Program-made: the position numbers and the translations under genes | NCBI GenBank assembly: GCA_036346225.1 | Contig: JARFIW010000999.1 | Span: 4,323,001 to 4,387,000, forward strand | Direction of reading: 5' to 3' | DNA from: Platerodrilus igneus | Lineage: Eukaryota; Arthropoda; Insecta; Coleoptera; Lycidae | DNA length: 64,000 nucleotides | Shown here: in pieces, positions 36,772-47,580 of the stretch | Numbering within the stretch: position 1 is the stretch's first letter | Layout of the letters: each line of letters starts with the position of its first letter | The notes under the pieces: model-generated | What the model saw: only the letters and a program-made list of their open reading frames with translations | Told to the model about the DNA's origin: nothing | Database searches by the model: none

Positions 36772-37780
36772 TCAAAATAATAGAACGTTCTTCGATGAGA
36801 ACTTACGAAAAATTAACAAGCCGATTAAGTGGACCGTAAATGTAGAAGGAACGATGCAAGGCAGGAGATGCCGCCCACCATCAAAAACAACGACACCATT
36901 CGGAAGGTAGCAAACCACGCGTTTCGATATCGGGAGGTCTCTCAGTGGAAGGGATATAATTCTAAGAAGAATGATGTTTTCCTGAATAAAGGAAACTCGA
37001 TTGGCGACGAATTTCTTTAATCGCTGCGGTAAAGTACGAATCCAAGAAATAACGGCCATGGAATCAGACCAACAAAAAATATTTTCAAAGATAATCGGAG
37101 ATCAATTTTCGAGAACAAAGCGACGGCTAACAGTTCGAGTCTAGGTAAAGAGAGGGTACGAAGCGGAGCAACTTTGGACTTAGCACAAACTAGGAGAACC
37201 TCAACGGAGAAAGAGGTAAGAAACGAAAGTAAACGACAGCATGACGACCGCGTTCGGAAGCGTCCGCAAAACAATGAACTTCACACGCATTATTAAATTT
37301 CTTACCAAAATAGTTAGAACAGATAAAATTCTTATATGGTCAAAAATACGGGCTACGTTGAAAAATAAGTTCCGTTTGGTATAGACGGTACACTGTGGCT
37401 GAACTAGAGAACAAAAAGTATTTGAGGTGCGATTCAATTGAAGGCCCAGAACTTTCAGAGACTGAGTGTCAGGATCCGCAAAAGAAGCGAGGTAGTGATA
37501 TTTGTTGCGGAGCGGGAAGATCCTTTGATAATTCCGGACAATTGCTATACCACTTATGTAGTTCAAAACCACCAAATTTTGAAAGAGCGGATGGTTGATT
37601 CCTTATACCCAAGGTTAACTGCATAATGTCTCCACCTGAAATGATATAATCGATATAGGTATAATTGTGAAGCGCAGAGAAGACCAAAGGAAAAGAATTT
37701 CGTTTGTCCTCGGCCAACTGCAAAAGAATGCGTATCGCCAGAAAAAAGCCGCAATATACCCCATAGGTAACGGTATTCAA
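36772..37780 (-). pseudogene. BEL/Pao reverse transcriptase C-part and RNase H remnant (BEL-1)
   Basis: From 37780 minus: LNTVTYGVYCGFFLAIRIL, then the active-site region reading TYIDYIISGG where BEL elements usually have a YVDD-type motif (second Asp replaced by Tyr), then FGGFELHKWYSN. Downstream are RNase H blocks VAPLRTLSLPRLELLAVALF (about 37160) and MAVISWIRTLPQRLKKFVANRV (about 37059). At least three frameshifts divide the stretch. A further piece (SFQYITCIAAWILHLQNP, 36557-36775) links it to the integrase. Confidence 0.82.
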
Positions 37781-37784
37781 CTTG

Positions 37785-38110
37785 AAATCCTGAATATGCT
37801 CATCAGGAGATGACGCGCGAGTTGCTGCCTAGATTCCGAAGCAGCAACAGTTTCTACCACCGCCTCCCGGCGAACAAAGGTGAGCAGCGGAACGGTGACA
37901 ACTTGAGGGAGTTCTCCAGCTATGCGGAGTGCCGAGGAATGGGTACACAAGTGAAGTCGTTGGGGATGCACATCCGTCAGCCCTGTTAGACGAGCTACCT
38001 GACGATGAAGTGGCCTGTGGCGAATAGCCATCCTGTCGGTCGAAAACCACAGACCACTGGACCCAGGATCCGGTTATCGTGTAGTTGGAGAGCAACCAAA
38101 GGGAGGATCC
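37785..38110. other. GC-rich insert within the BEL-1 RT gene, unclassified
   Basis: One 60-base line here (37861-37920) is 62% G+C by count, against a clearly AT-rich background. It separates the RT N-part (38494-38886) from LNTVTYG at 37780, where BEL proteins are normally continuous. Open frames exist on both strands because stops are rare in GC-rich DNA; none matches a family I know. It may be an inserted element or an LTR. Confidence 0.4.
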
Positions 38111-38493
38111 GGGAAATTGCTCACTGCATCAAAACATGAGGATTCCAAGAGCAGGTCTTGAGGAATCCAGACCAACAATTTATTAAGAAGATCAACCTTA
38201 AAACAACACCACAATAACCGAACAACATCAACAAGCCAAAAAACTCATCACGAGTTATAAGGCATATACCGACGTGAGAACGTCGGGTCCAGCTTTTATA
38301 GTTTCAGAAGATGAACGCTAAACAATTCATTGATTATCACGCTGATCAAGATTAACAAGAATTTGTTTATACATCTAAGGAATATCTGCAGTTATAACTC
38401 AAGAGTAAAGACGAATTGTCAAAATTGAGGTAATATCCGTTGAAGCTTAAGCCCGACAACAAATGATTATTTAAAAACGATTGAGATAGAGTT

Positions 38494-39178
38494 TTAGCGG
38501 AGGCGTTGAAACCTACACGTAGTTTGGTACTTATTTTCTGGTTTCACAACACATGAATGTGAAATATAACAAGAAACGTCAGAAATAAACCCAGCTTGAA
38601 CAGGTTGTATATGTTTGAAATTTAAATAGTCGCGTACGAACGAAATGTATTGTTCATAAATCAAATGTTGCTTAGTTAGACGATTTTCTAAAGAAACAAA
38701 GCGCTGTATAGCGTGATTATGACACAGAGAAAGAAAGTTTTGGATCTTTGAAGGGCAAGAGACGACATACTTCGCTTGCTCATTGCGGCAGAGAGTGTCA
38801 ATGTAATATTTTTCAACTAAGAATACAATCAGGTGCAAAAGGTTTAGCGTCAGGATCCTCTTCAACTTCCCATAACTTCGCAACAATATCTTTCAGGGAG
38901 GAAGCAGACCCGGTCATACAAAACAAATTAATGACTACAGAAGCGGGCGAGGCGGGTATGCTTAACCATTGAAATAAATCCAAAAATAGTGTTAAGAGCA
39001 ATAGATTGACCGTTTGAACCTTAAATACAGCCATCTAATATGACTTTATAGAAAATATCCGCGCCAAGTAATAAATCAATAGGTCGAGACTGGGCGAAGA
39101 GAGTTTCAGCCAGTTCGAGATTAGCTAGGTGAGCGAAATTTTTAGAATAAATATTAGTAGTAAGCAGGCTTTCACAAA
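38494..39178 (-). pseudogene. BEL/Pao protease end and RT N-terminal region (BEL-1)
   Basis: From 39178 minus: SRPIDLLLGADIFYKVI, typical of the BEL aspartic protease region. Then SLKDIVAKLWEVEEDPDAKP (about 38890), the linker that precedes the RT, then CHNHAIQRFVSLENRLTK and SHSCVVKPENKYQTT, the start of the RT domain. Several stops and frameshifts are present. The upstream end is cut by the SINE at 39185. Confidence 0.8.
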
Positions 39179-39184
39179 TTTTGA

Positions 39185-39488
39185 GAAGTACGACACTACA
39201 TTTGATTTTTTCTCAAAGATACTACATTGTCCAGGAAGCAAATTTTTTTTACCTGGAAAATTTTGAATTTTGTCAAACCCTTGCTGTTCCAAGTAAGATA
39301 GGGATCTTGAGCATGCGCGACAACACTCACACACGAAACCTCCATTTTACCTCATTCGAACGAAGACATATTTTTGTGAAAAATGCTCGCCTAACATTTT
39401 TCAAGCGGACCGTGTTGGGATTCGAACCCGGGACCTTGGGCGTAGTAGTCACATACATACCACTATGCCACGGAACCGCCGGTGTCTA
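39185..39488 (-). mobile_element. tRNA-derived SINE
   Basis: The minus strand has an A box TGGCATAGTGG (39470-39460) and a perfect B box GGTTCGAATCC (about 39428-39418), spaced as in a tRNA-type Pol III promoter. An unrelated ~230-bp body follows. A second, older copy is at 35189-35404. The tRNA-like head lacks a proper acceptor stem pairing, so it is not a tRNA gene. It lies next to the truncated BEL-1 protease. Confidence 0.82.
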
Positions 39489-39503
39489 CCACCGCCTACC
39501 TTG

Positions 39504-39749
39504 TCAATCCATAGACCTCTGAACCGCAGCCTCATTGTCGCTCTTAGAGCCATCTCCTCCACTTACAGGTCCAGCGGACTGAAGCCTAGGATGGCCCGTG
39601 ATGCCTAGACAGGCCACTCTTTGGATATGAGTAAGCTCTTTGACTGCATGGGTATAGTGCATGTATTTTCCTACGTTCAAGGAACATGGGGGGATCATAT
39701 CACGTTGATCTTCTATGCTCCAAATCCAAGGTTTTTCTCTTGAAATCAT
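39504..39749 (-). pseudogene. Non-LTR RT-derived fragment (I/R1-like)
   Basis: The minus frame contains YTHAVKELTHIQRVACLGITG, close to the conserved post-RT block (QR.ACL.I.G) of I/R1-type ORF2 proteins. Only about 40 residues are recognisable and the surroundings are not, so this is a small relic between the SINE and BEL-2. Confidence 0.5.
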
Positions 39750-39754
39750 TGACA

Positions 39755-40150
39755 GTTCTTAAGTTAGAACTCCGCGGGGCAAACTATCTAAACAAGTTCT
39801 AAAGACAATCTGTTCGCTGCGTATTCTGGTCCGATTCGACTACTCTTCTAGGACAGCTAAAGACCAATCCTAATCAACTAAAAACGTTTGTATGCAACAG
39901 AGTTGCTGACGTACAGTAGCTTACACAACATGACACTTGGCGACACGTACCAATCAAGTGCAATCCTGCTGATTTACTTTCTAAAGGGATTAGCCCTCTG
40001 GTATTGAAGGATTCAAATCTTTGGTGGCACGGTCTATCATGGATCCATGAAGACAAATTTTTCTGGCCCAAAATGAAGTCATTTAATTTCTGACCTTCCT
40101 GGTATGAAAGGGGAGTCTTACTACAATCTGGCGAATGAACCAGAATCATT
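39755..40150 (+). pseudogene. BEL/Pao RNase H remnant (BEL-2)
   Basis: The plus frame gives VFWSDSTTLLGQLKTNPNQL, KTFVCNRVADVQ, DTWRHVPIKCNPADLLSKGI and NLWWHGLSWIHED, a colinear RNase H and linker of BEL/Pao Pol. One in-frame stop follows ADVQ and another ends the block near 40095. It is better conserved than BEL-1 and on the opposite strand, so it is a separate insertion. Confidence 0.82.
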
Positions 40151-40199
40151 TCCGTTCAATTGCTTCTCAAATTTGTCTCTGCAGTTAGAGTCGTGGCCT

Positions 40200-41420
40200 A
40201 TTGCTTTCGTTTTCATACAATTTATCTGAGATCCGAGGCCAATCATTGTTTTGGTATTCTGTCTTTAAAAGAGTATCAAGAATCTCTACGTATATTCATA
40301 AAGCTTTCCTAGCAGGAATCGTTCTCCGCTGAAGTAAAGGTATTAATTCAAGGTGCATCCTTGAAACCTTCAGCATTGTTGTCCCTTAATCCTTTTGTAG
40401 ATTCTAAAGGGATGACTAGAGTCGGTGGAAAACTCAGCAACTCTCAATTTTTGTATGATAAGAAGTTTCTGGGAAACATCAGCTCTCAAAGCTTCTTGTT
40501 TTGCTTGAGCACATACGGGTTCTTTACGATGATCCTTCATGAAAGATTCAGAATCACCTCATGCAAAAATCTTGCCAAGCAGGTATTTCATAAATACTTA
40601 CCATCCTTTCGTTGTTCTCAGTGGCTTACAGAGCCAATTATGGGCAATTTACCTACTTGTCGAGTTCAACCAAACCCTTTATTTTACATAACCGGGGTAG
40701 ATAATGGTAGTCCCTTCTTAGTCAAAGACCGCAAGGATCAATACTCCACGACCAACAAGTCGTACCTGTGTCGTTTTATTTGTTTTGTTACAAAGGCAGT
40801 GCACTTGGAATTGGTGACTGACCTAAGCACAGAAGCCTTCTTGATGGTTTTTCGGCGGTTTGTTGCCTGATGTGGCAAACCTTCTCATATTTATTCCGAC
40901 AACAGAACCAATTTCGTTGGCGCGAATTCCGAGCTTAAGGAATTGGGTACATTTTTAAATAAGTAAGGAAAGTCTATTTTTAATTTCATAAACAATGAGG
41001 TAATAAACTGGCATTTTATTCCTGCATACAAGCCACACTTGGTGGTCTTTGGGATGCAGGTATTGTCTTTCAATTTTTTTTTGCAGCGAGTCATTGGCAC
41101 AGTTTATTCACTTTTGAGGAAATAAGTACTTTGTTGTCACAGGTAGAGGCCATACTTAACTCTTGTCCTATTTCACCTCTATCGTCCGATTCAAACAACC
41201 TTCAACCATTGACGCCTGCCCATTTTCTTATTGGTCGCCTTACCAAATCCAGATTTGATGCAACTGTCTGAATCACGGTTAATAACGTATCAGGAAATTC
41301 TATCAACACCTTTGGAAAAGGTGGAATAAAGAATATGTGTAAGAAATGCAACATCGGTCAAGGTGGCTCACAACCGCCACTCAACTGGCGGAAGATTCAT
41401 TATCACTACTAACAATTAAT
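40200..41420 (+). pseudogene. BEL/Pao integrase remnant (BEL-2)
   Basis: An open frame at 40361-40870 carries LLSLNPFVDSKGMTRVGGKL, then CRVQPNPLFYITGVDNGSPF (first catalytic Asp), SYLCRFICFVTKAVHLELV and TEAFLMVFRRFVA. After a stop at 40868-40870 it continues HIYSDNRTNFVGANSELKEL (second Asp). Later the frame shifts repeatedly (ITYQEILSTPLEKVE, FIITTN). Residues upstream (40200-40360, SLKEYQESLRIFIKLS) join it to the RNase H part. Confidence 0.85.
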
Positions 41421-43522
41421 TTTCAGCTAATCGCTAATAGTACAAGTATTATTTTCTGAACGCTACGATGCTAGCTTCTAAATTACTAATTATTAATTTA
41501 TGTAATCACTGCAGTAATTTATATCAAGAGAGAGTAATTTATATCAGACATGTACCATTACTTATTTAATATCAAAGCTTTAACATAGAACATATTGTAA
41601 TCAAACCTTTAATCAGAACTGAACTTTAATTAGAATTCACCCCAATATCTATTACGATTATTATACACATTTCAATTGTACGAGTTACTTCGAGAACATT
41701 CTAGAAATTGTGCAAATAACATTCTAGAAATTTCTTATTGTAACCTAAATAACCCTTAAATGCAAAAGCCTTGTACTTGTCAATCAAGGTCATCTGAACG
41801 AAGTTGCATCACAGCTCCTATCGATCATAGTTTGTGTACAAACGCTTCGTTTGCATTCTAACGTAATTATTCTGATCACCGGCAAACCAATCAGCGCTAC
41901 AATACTGTTTATACTTTGTTAGATTCTTAAAGCCGCCAAACACCACAACTAAGTGTTCCGTTAATATTGTAAATAATATACGGCTAAATTTATTTTCCGT
42001 TGAGTTTGTTGATTATTTACGTTCGCCTCGGTATATTTAAATTTGTTAGAGTAAATTTCCATGCTTTACTTCAAGCACGCGCCAACAAGTGCCGCGAGTG
42101 ATAAACTTTGTTATTCCGCATGTGCAAGAACAGTGTGTATTAACTGGAAAACACACGAAGCAAGGATCAGTATCGATTTGTCGTTCTAGCAGGCCGTATT
42201 CCTGCTTACATGTTCTACGTAGAACAAATTAATTAGAGGAATCGCTTTCCTTCAGAACAACCGCTATTAAAATAAATGTGCTTCGCTACACCCGCCAAAA
42301 TAAAAGTAGATTTTACATCGTTTTTTCCGTTGGCACGGCTGCGTAAACAACAGGTGAGTGCTGTGAAGTAAATGTTTGATCTGGTTAAAACCCTTAATTA
42401 TATGTTGTTTGTTAACTTTCATTTGTCTGTCGTATACATGCCCACTTTTCTTTACCACAGAGCTATTCGAAATTCATCGCAATTTTTACACTAAGTATTA
42501 AAATTTAAATAATTTTCTAACTACGAAGAGCGATTTCTTTGATATTTGAAAAACGATTTTAAGCTGTCTAAGAAACTAAATATAAAATGAAAAGTAATTT
42601 ATAAGTTCGATATTTTTTGTGCAAAACCCAAACAGCACCTTTAGCTTAATTGGCATGTGGGCCTGCATGTGCAAAAAGTGATTCAGGGCCGATCCTGCTG
42701 GTGTCTCTTACAGGCGAAATGTTGACATAATACTATTTAATGACACGGTGCAAACGTAGAATACATACTTTTAATCACGACTCCGTACGTAAATTATGCG
42801 AGAAATTCGGCTACTTGTGACTTAAGACGCCTGGAATTAGAAACGTTAAAAGACCAAGCACAATATTCTCTCTGAAGAGGTATTTATAGTAATCCTTGAA
42901 ATAAACTTTTCAGAAAGCACCTGTTCACGTTAACTCATAAAAAAGACTATGAAACTCCAATCGCGTCATCATAAAATTAAACGATACCCACTATTACTAT
43001 TTCTAACGAAACATCCCTCTTGTGATATCTGTTTTATGATACAAATTTAATGGAATTCTAGACTTTTATGAGTTTCAATGTTGTTAATTAAAAAAAATTG
43101 ATCCGTAAAGGGCGTTTATTACTTTGAATATGGACTTGTTTTCCGAATTTTAACAGTTTCAACCGTTCCGTATACTTACGAACAATTTTCATACTATAAA
43201 GAAATAGTACAATTTCTCTAATCGTTATAACGAGTACAAAATTATTAATATAATACGATTAAACGCTCAACACTGTAGCTTCTGCAAAGAATTTGAAACA
43301 AATGCTTTATCCAATGTGCAAGATAACACGGAGGACATGGAAGTGTGTCCATGTAGTTCACTCTTTATGGCCATTTGTGTAAAAAATGGTTAACAAAAAT
43401 GTGTTACTTACCTACTAGCTTGGTCCTAAGCTCACATAAATCTATCAATGGGATCGTTTGCCTCTCTGATGTCATTACTGTTTACAATATATCTTTGAAT
43501 CCTGGTTGCAGGTTGTAAGGCG
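41421..43522. other. No gene recognised; possible BEL-2 3' LTR and flank
   Basis: A BEL-2 3' LTR should lie here but I cannot define its ends. A TATTTAAA-like motif (about 42030) and a splice-donor consensus CAGGTGAGTG (42351-42360) lie on the plus strand 320 bp apart, as in an LTR or a first exon. This is suggestive only. The short minus frame at 42267-42458 shows no family features. Confidence 0.3.
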
Positions 43523-44077
43523 AGTTAAGGTTCGGGCCTATGGAGCGGTGTTTTTAAAAAACGTTTCCAAACTTTAACAAATTTATTTTATCTTAAAACA
43601 GAAATTAACATGGAATTTTGAATAACTGTAAAAATAACTTTAATTCAAAAACATTTAATTAATTGTAATAAGGTGAGTAGCTTGAACAACGAAGTATGGA
43701 GTTCAAGGACTAACTGCCGGGCCTTAAGCTCTCGGGCTTTTTATAATAACCTGCCCCTCACGTGGCTGTGGGAACTTGCAGATCTCATGTCTGCTTTTCT
43801 CTTAATTCTACACTTTATTACATTGTAACAATCTTATTTCTAGGTAATTGCGGTATGTTAACCGTCTGTGACTTACCACCTGCAGTATCACTGCCCTCTC
43901 GGATACAAAGTTGCATATCCGTTCTCATAAACTGTTAATAACCTCTCTGGGTTATCCTTGTATTACATTGTTGCAATGAACTTATACTTTATTTAACAAT
44001 TTCTAATAATTCCTATTAGATTCAATATATTCAATATATATATATATATATATATGTAAATTGGGGGATACATAACT
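43523..44077 (-). repeat. Provirus 3' LTR
   Basis: 555 bp, starting AGTTATGTATCCCCCAATTT at 44077 and ending ...TTAACT at 43523. It includes an AT run (44029-44056) near its U3 start. It matches the 5' LTR in blocks such as CCTGCCCCTCAC and TGTGGGAACTTGCAGA (plus strand) with many substitutions. Confidence 0.85.
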
Positions 44078-44086
44078 CCTCCCACC
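44078..44086 (-). promoter_or_regulatory. Polypurine tract
   Basis: The minus strand reads GGTGGGAGG immediately before the 3' LTR start AGTTATG. This is where a plus-strand primer is expected, and it confirms LTR boundary and orientation. Confidence 0.7.
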
Positions 44087-44148
44087 GTAAATGAAAAATT
44101 ACGATTTTACTTAATTTTTAAATACATAAAATTCATTATTCAATTTCA

Positions 44149-45355
44149 TTATTTAAAATTCATTGTTTCTAAGGGTATACTTATCGTTTCTTTATTTCTC
44201 TTTGTTTCCTTAAATCTAGAACTGTTTCCTTCATTCTTATATCTAAGATACATTTTGTAAAATACATATATAATTAAAAAAATTATTAAAATGATTAATA
44301 TAATTGTCCTAACGCTTATATTATCATAATGTAACTTTGGGGTTTTGAGTTCACTTAAATGTTCTTTGTAACTTTCCACTAATTTCATGGCGTTGTTGAA
44401 GTCGTCTAAGTCTAGATGCTCTAGCTTCATAGGTCTCTTGACTATTTCTTCGTCTTCTTGTTGTTTTATCTTGAACTGTAGTTCCGGTAGGTTTGCAAGT
44501 TTCTTTGTTGTTGTGGGATCTTGATAAACTCTGATTACTTCGTCTTTTAATTTTACATAACAGTCTTCTTTAAGGGTAATTAGTTTGCTTCCGATTAATG
44601 CTTGGTTATTTTTATCCTGATTGCAGTGGATGGTTGCTAGAACTTCTGTTGGGAAGATGGCTATCCATTTGTTTTCTGTAACTTTTTGAATTTTCATGTT
44701 GTTTATTTGCACTTGTTTGGCTTCACAGTTTTCGTAATGATTTGAAAATTTTAATAGTTGTACTTCACAAGGGCTGTCTTCTTGAATGGTTTTTGTCGTC
44801 ATCGATTGGCATGAGTATTGGTTTGGTGTTACTTCAGTACATTTTTCGTTTGTATAACCATATCTCAGTTCATTTAAGAATAGGAATTTGGTTGTGGGTA
44901 TAACTTGGTATGTGCTAGTAACTTTCGTTGGAAAAGCAAATAAATGATAATAATTATAATTGTCAATTTCTACTATCGGGATCTCTATTAAAAATATTAT
45001 TTCGTTATTCTTAATGTAGCCTTTGACTATAGCTGTTTTTTCAAATATTAGAATGTTTGACTCTGTTACATCAAAAGGTAATTTACTATTAATTATAAGT
45101 GATGTAATTTTTATTAATTCTTTTAATATATCGGTTGGTTCAATAATACTAGAGTGTAGGGTATTTAATTTTGCAAATGTTACTGCGTCTTCTAAGGTTG
45201 CTAAAATTTGTTGAATTAAAGTAAGGGTTGATATTATTTGAGTAAATATTGTATTTGCCTAACTTAATTGGTAGTATACCGGGGTTATTTTTTATATCTT
45301 CTATTATTATTTGGTTGTCCGTTCTACCTGGGCGGAGGTTGACGGTAAGGGTCAT
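44149..45355 (-). pseudogene. env: Errantivirus-type envelope (baculovirus F-like), truncated and frameshifted
   Basis: The env ATG at 45355 overlaps the pol stop (ATGA). About 30 residues are readable before the frame shifts near 45265. A second frame then stays open to the stop at 44149, about 360 codons. It contains a hydrophobic membrane span near the C-terminus (IILIILIIFLIIYVFY, about 44300-44255) followed by a short basic tail. This fits the membrane-anchored part of an F-like envelope protein. Much of the N-terminal surface part is missing, and I see no furin site or fusion peptide in its expected place. Non-functional as it stands. Confidence 0.75.
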
Positions 45356-45356
45356 G

Positions 45357-45600
45357 ATTGTCCATCTGAAATTACAGGGTGTCTTAAGTTTTTCAAGTGA
45401 ATGTACTTTGTTATTTTGCCGTTGTCTACTACTGCTATATTTTTATCTAATATTTTCTTAATTTTAAATGGTCCTAAATTTCTGAGTGCTGTTTTATGTT
45501 GCTTGCTTTGAAAATTTTTCTCATACGCGGTTTGTGCTATTGAAAATTTATTTGCGTCGGTATTTTTATTTCGGGTTGTGGTGATACGTTCCTTATCGTT
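45357..45600 (-). pseudogene. Provirus integrase C-terminus
   Basis: The minus frame contains SIAQTAYEKNFQSKQHKT, RNLGPFKIKKILDKNIAVV and HLKNLRHPVISDG, the C-terminal end of errantivirus integrase. It is joined near 45600 to the RT piece by a deletion that removed the RT active site, RNase H and the integrase catalytic core. Confidence 0.75.
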
Positions 45601-46360
45601 CTCTTCGTTTGTATTCGTAATGTCCTCTAGGTGTGCTGAAGGCTGTTTTTGATATATCTTTTTCGTCCATCTCTACCTGATGGTATTCTGATGCATGGTC
45701 ATATGTTGAAAAATATTGGCATTTGCCTAATTTGTCTAGAATTTCGGATATATTCGGTAATGGATATTTGTCATCTACAGTTTTTTTATTTAACTTTTTA
45801 TAGTCTATTACCATTCTGTACTTTCTCTTTCCGGTTGCGTCTAACTTCTTAGTTCCTATTAACACGGGGCTGCTCCATGGTGAGTTGGACTGCTGGAATA
45901 TGTCTTGTTCTAATAAGTCTGCTACTTGTCTGTCAGCTTCTTCTTGGCTTGCATGAAGTACTCTATATGCTTTTGTAAAGATTGGCTTGTTATCTGTTAG
46001 TTCGATGTTGTGTTTCACTGTGTTGGTGAACGTTAGGGGTATTCCTTCGCAGTGGAATATGTCGCGGTATTCGAAATATAAGTTTTTAATTGCTCTTTGC
46101 TCTTCTTGATTGATGTCGGTATTAAAACGGATGTTAGTTAAATTTTCTCTTAACATTTTGTCATGTTCTATTGGGTTGTCATCGTTTTCTAAATTTTTGT
46201 CTATTTCCATTTCGTTAAAATTTAATTCCTCTACGTTAATTGGGTCTGTCAATGATAGTTCTACGGGATAGTCGTTTGAATTTAATATCGTTGTAGTGAC
46301 ATAATTATCTTTTATTTGTACTAAGGCAGTTGGGGTTTCTACTCCTTGTTGAAATGTCAT
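45593..46360 (-). pseudogene. pol: Provirus reverse transcriptase, N-terminal part only
   Basis: Frame of 255 codons. Residues 85-250 match gypsy-type RT fingers/palm: NKPIFTKAYRVLHASQEEAD, SNSPWSSPVLIGTKKL, YRMVIDYKKLNKKTVDDKYP, LGKCQYFSTYDHASEYHQVE and DISKTAFSTPRGHYEY. The first catalytic Asp (in FSTYD) is present; the YxDD motif is lost in the deletion that begins just after HYEY. Differences from the usual family pattern at the palm (STYDHASEYHQ) suggest decay. Confidence 0.85.
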
Positions 46361-46875
46361 ATGATTTATTATTCCTACTTTTTTGTTAGAATTTACTGGG
46401 ATTTTTATTTTTTTTTTCCGTTCGGGGTTCTATTGTGTATTTTTGTTCGATTTGAGTGTTTTGAAATTTAATGGGATCTTTCCGTATTTTGTCCTTAATA
46501 AACGTTTCTTTATGTCAATGTTGGCTCCTAATTTTCTTAGAAGGTCCATTCCAATTAATCCGTTATATTTGTCGTTGAATTCGAAAATACAAAATTTATG
46601 TTTCATTTTTACATTAAATGTTCTCGGTAAGGGTACATTAGCTATGAATTGGTGTATTGTCGTTTGATGGTCTGTTTTAATTTTAAATGGTTCTCTTTCT
46701 ACATAATCTAAATAATGTTTCTTGACGGTTCTGGGGCTAATTAATGTTTTTGAGGATCCGGTATCGATTAATAGTTTAAATTCGGCCTGGGGTATTTCTA
46801 TGTATGGTAGTACTAGGTGATTTATGTTATTTAGGTTTATTAATTTTGGTCGTTTATGAATTGGTCAATTTGAAA
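46361..46875 (-). pseudogene. Provirus aspartic protease region
   Basis: The minus frame reads AEFKLLIDTGSSKTLISPRT, with the retroviral protease catalytic DTG-type motif, and later NDKYNGLIGMDLLRKLGANI, the conserved C-terminal flap/helix region. A stop after SNKNTQ (about 46440) interrupts it before the RT frame. Confidence 0.75.
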
Positions 46876-47580
46876 ATTTGAGGCGCAGGAACCGCTAACA
46901 TGCAGGACCATAACTGTAACATGCCTAAACGTTCAAGAAAAATTACAACAATACAATGTACGTGACTTTTATGTAATTAACGTGACAATCAATCCTATAT
47001 ATTTAAATCACTAAGCCGTTTCTTGTAACGTTAGTTACGTTTCGAGCCTTGGGAGCGGCGTTTTTAAAAACTACTTCCAAAACTTGTAACAAATTTTATT
47101 AGTTTAAACAGACATTAATTATGCAATTTTAACAAACTGGTTTAAAATTACTATAAGTCGAAATGAAATAATTAATTGAACTAATATTAGGTTGAGTAGC
47201 CTAAGTAAACAACAATGTTGAAGCTGAAATACTCAGACTGACCGATGGTCTTGGGGCTCTCGGGGTATTTATGTTGTCCCTGCCCCTCACATGTCTGTGG
47301 GAACTTGCAGAGCTTATGTCTGCTTATTTCTTAATTCTATTCATTATACAATGTAACAATCTCAATTTCTAAGTAATTGCGGTTTCTTAACCGTCTGTAA
47401 CCTGCCACCTGCAGTATTACTATCGTCTGGATTACAATGTATTGCATCCGTTCCCACAACTTGTTTGTGAACTTTCATTATCCTTTATTTAATTATCCTT
47501 GAGATACAATGTTGTATCTAACTTAGTAATTTTTTATAACTCTTAATAATTTCTCATACTTTCTATTAATGGTACATATA

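Noticed and set aside
39418..39478. Possible tRNA gene
   Set aside because: Only A and B boxes are convincing; the acceptor stem does not pair and a repeat body follows, so it is a SINE head.
42030..42360. First exon of a host gene (TATA-like motif and CAGGTGAGTG donor)
   Set aside because: No open frame or acceptor exon can be found; it may be a BEL LTR. Kept only as a note.
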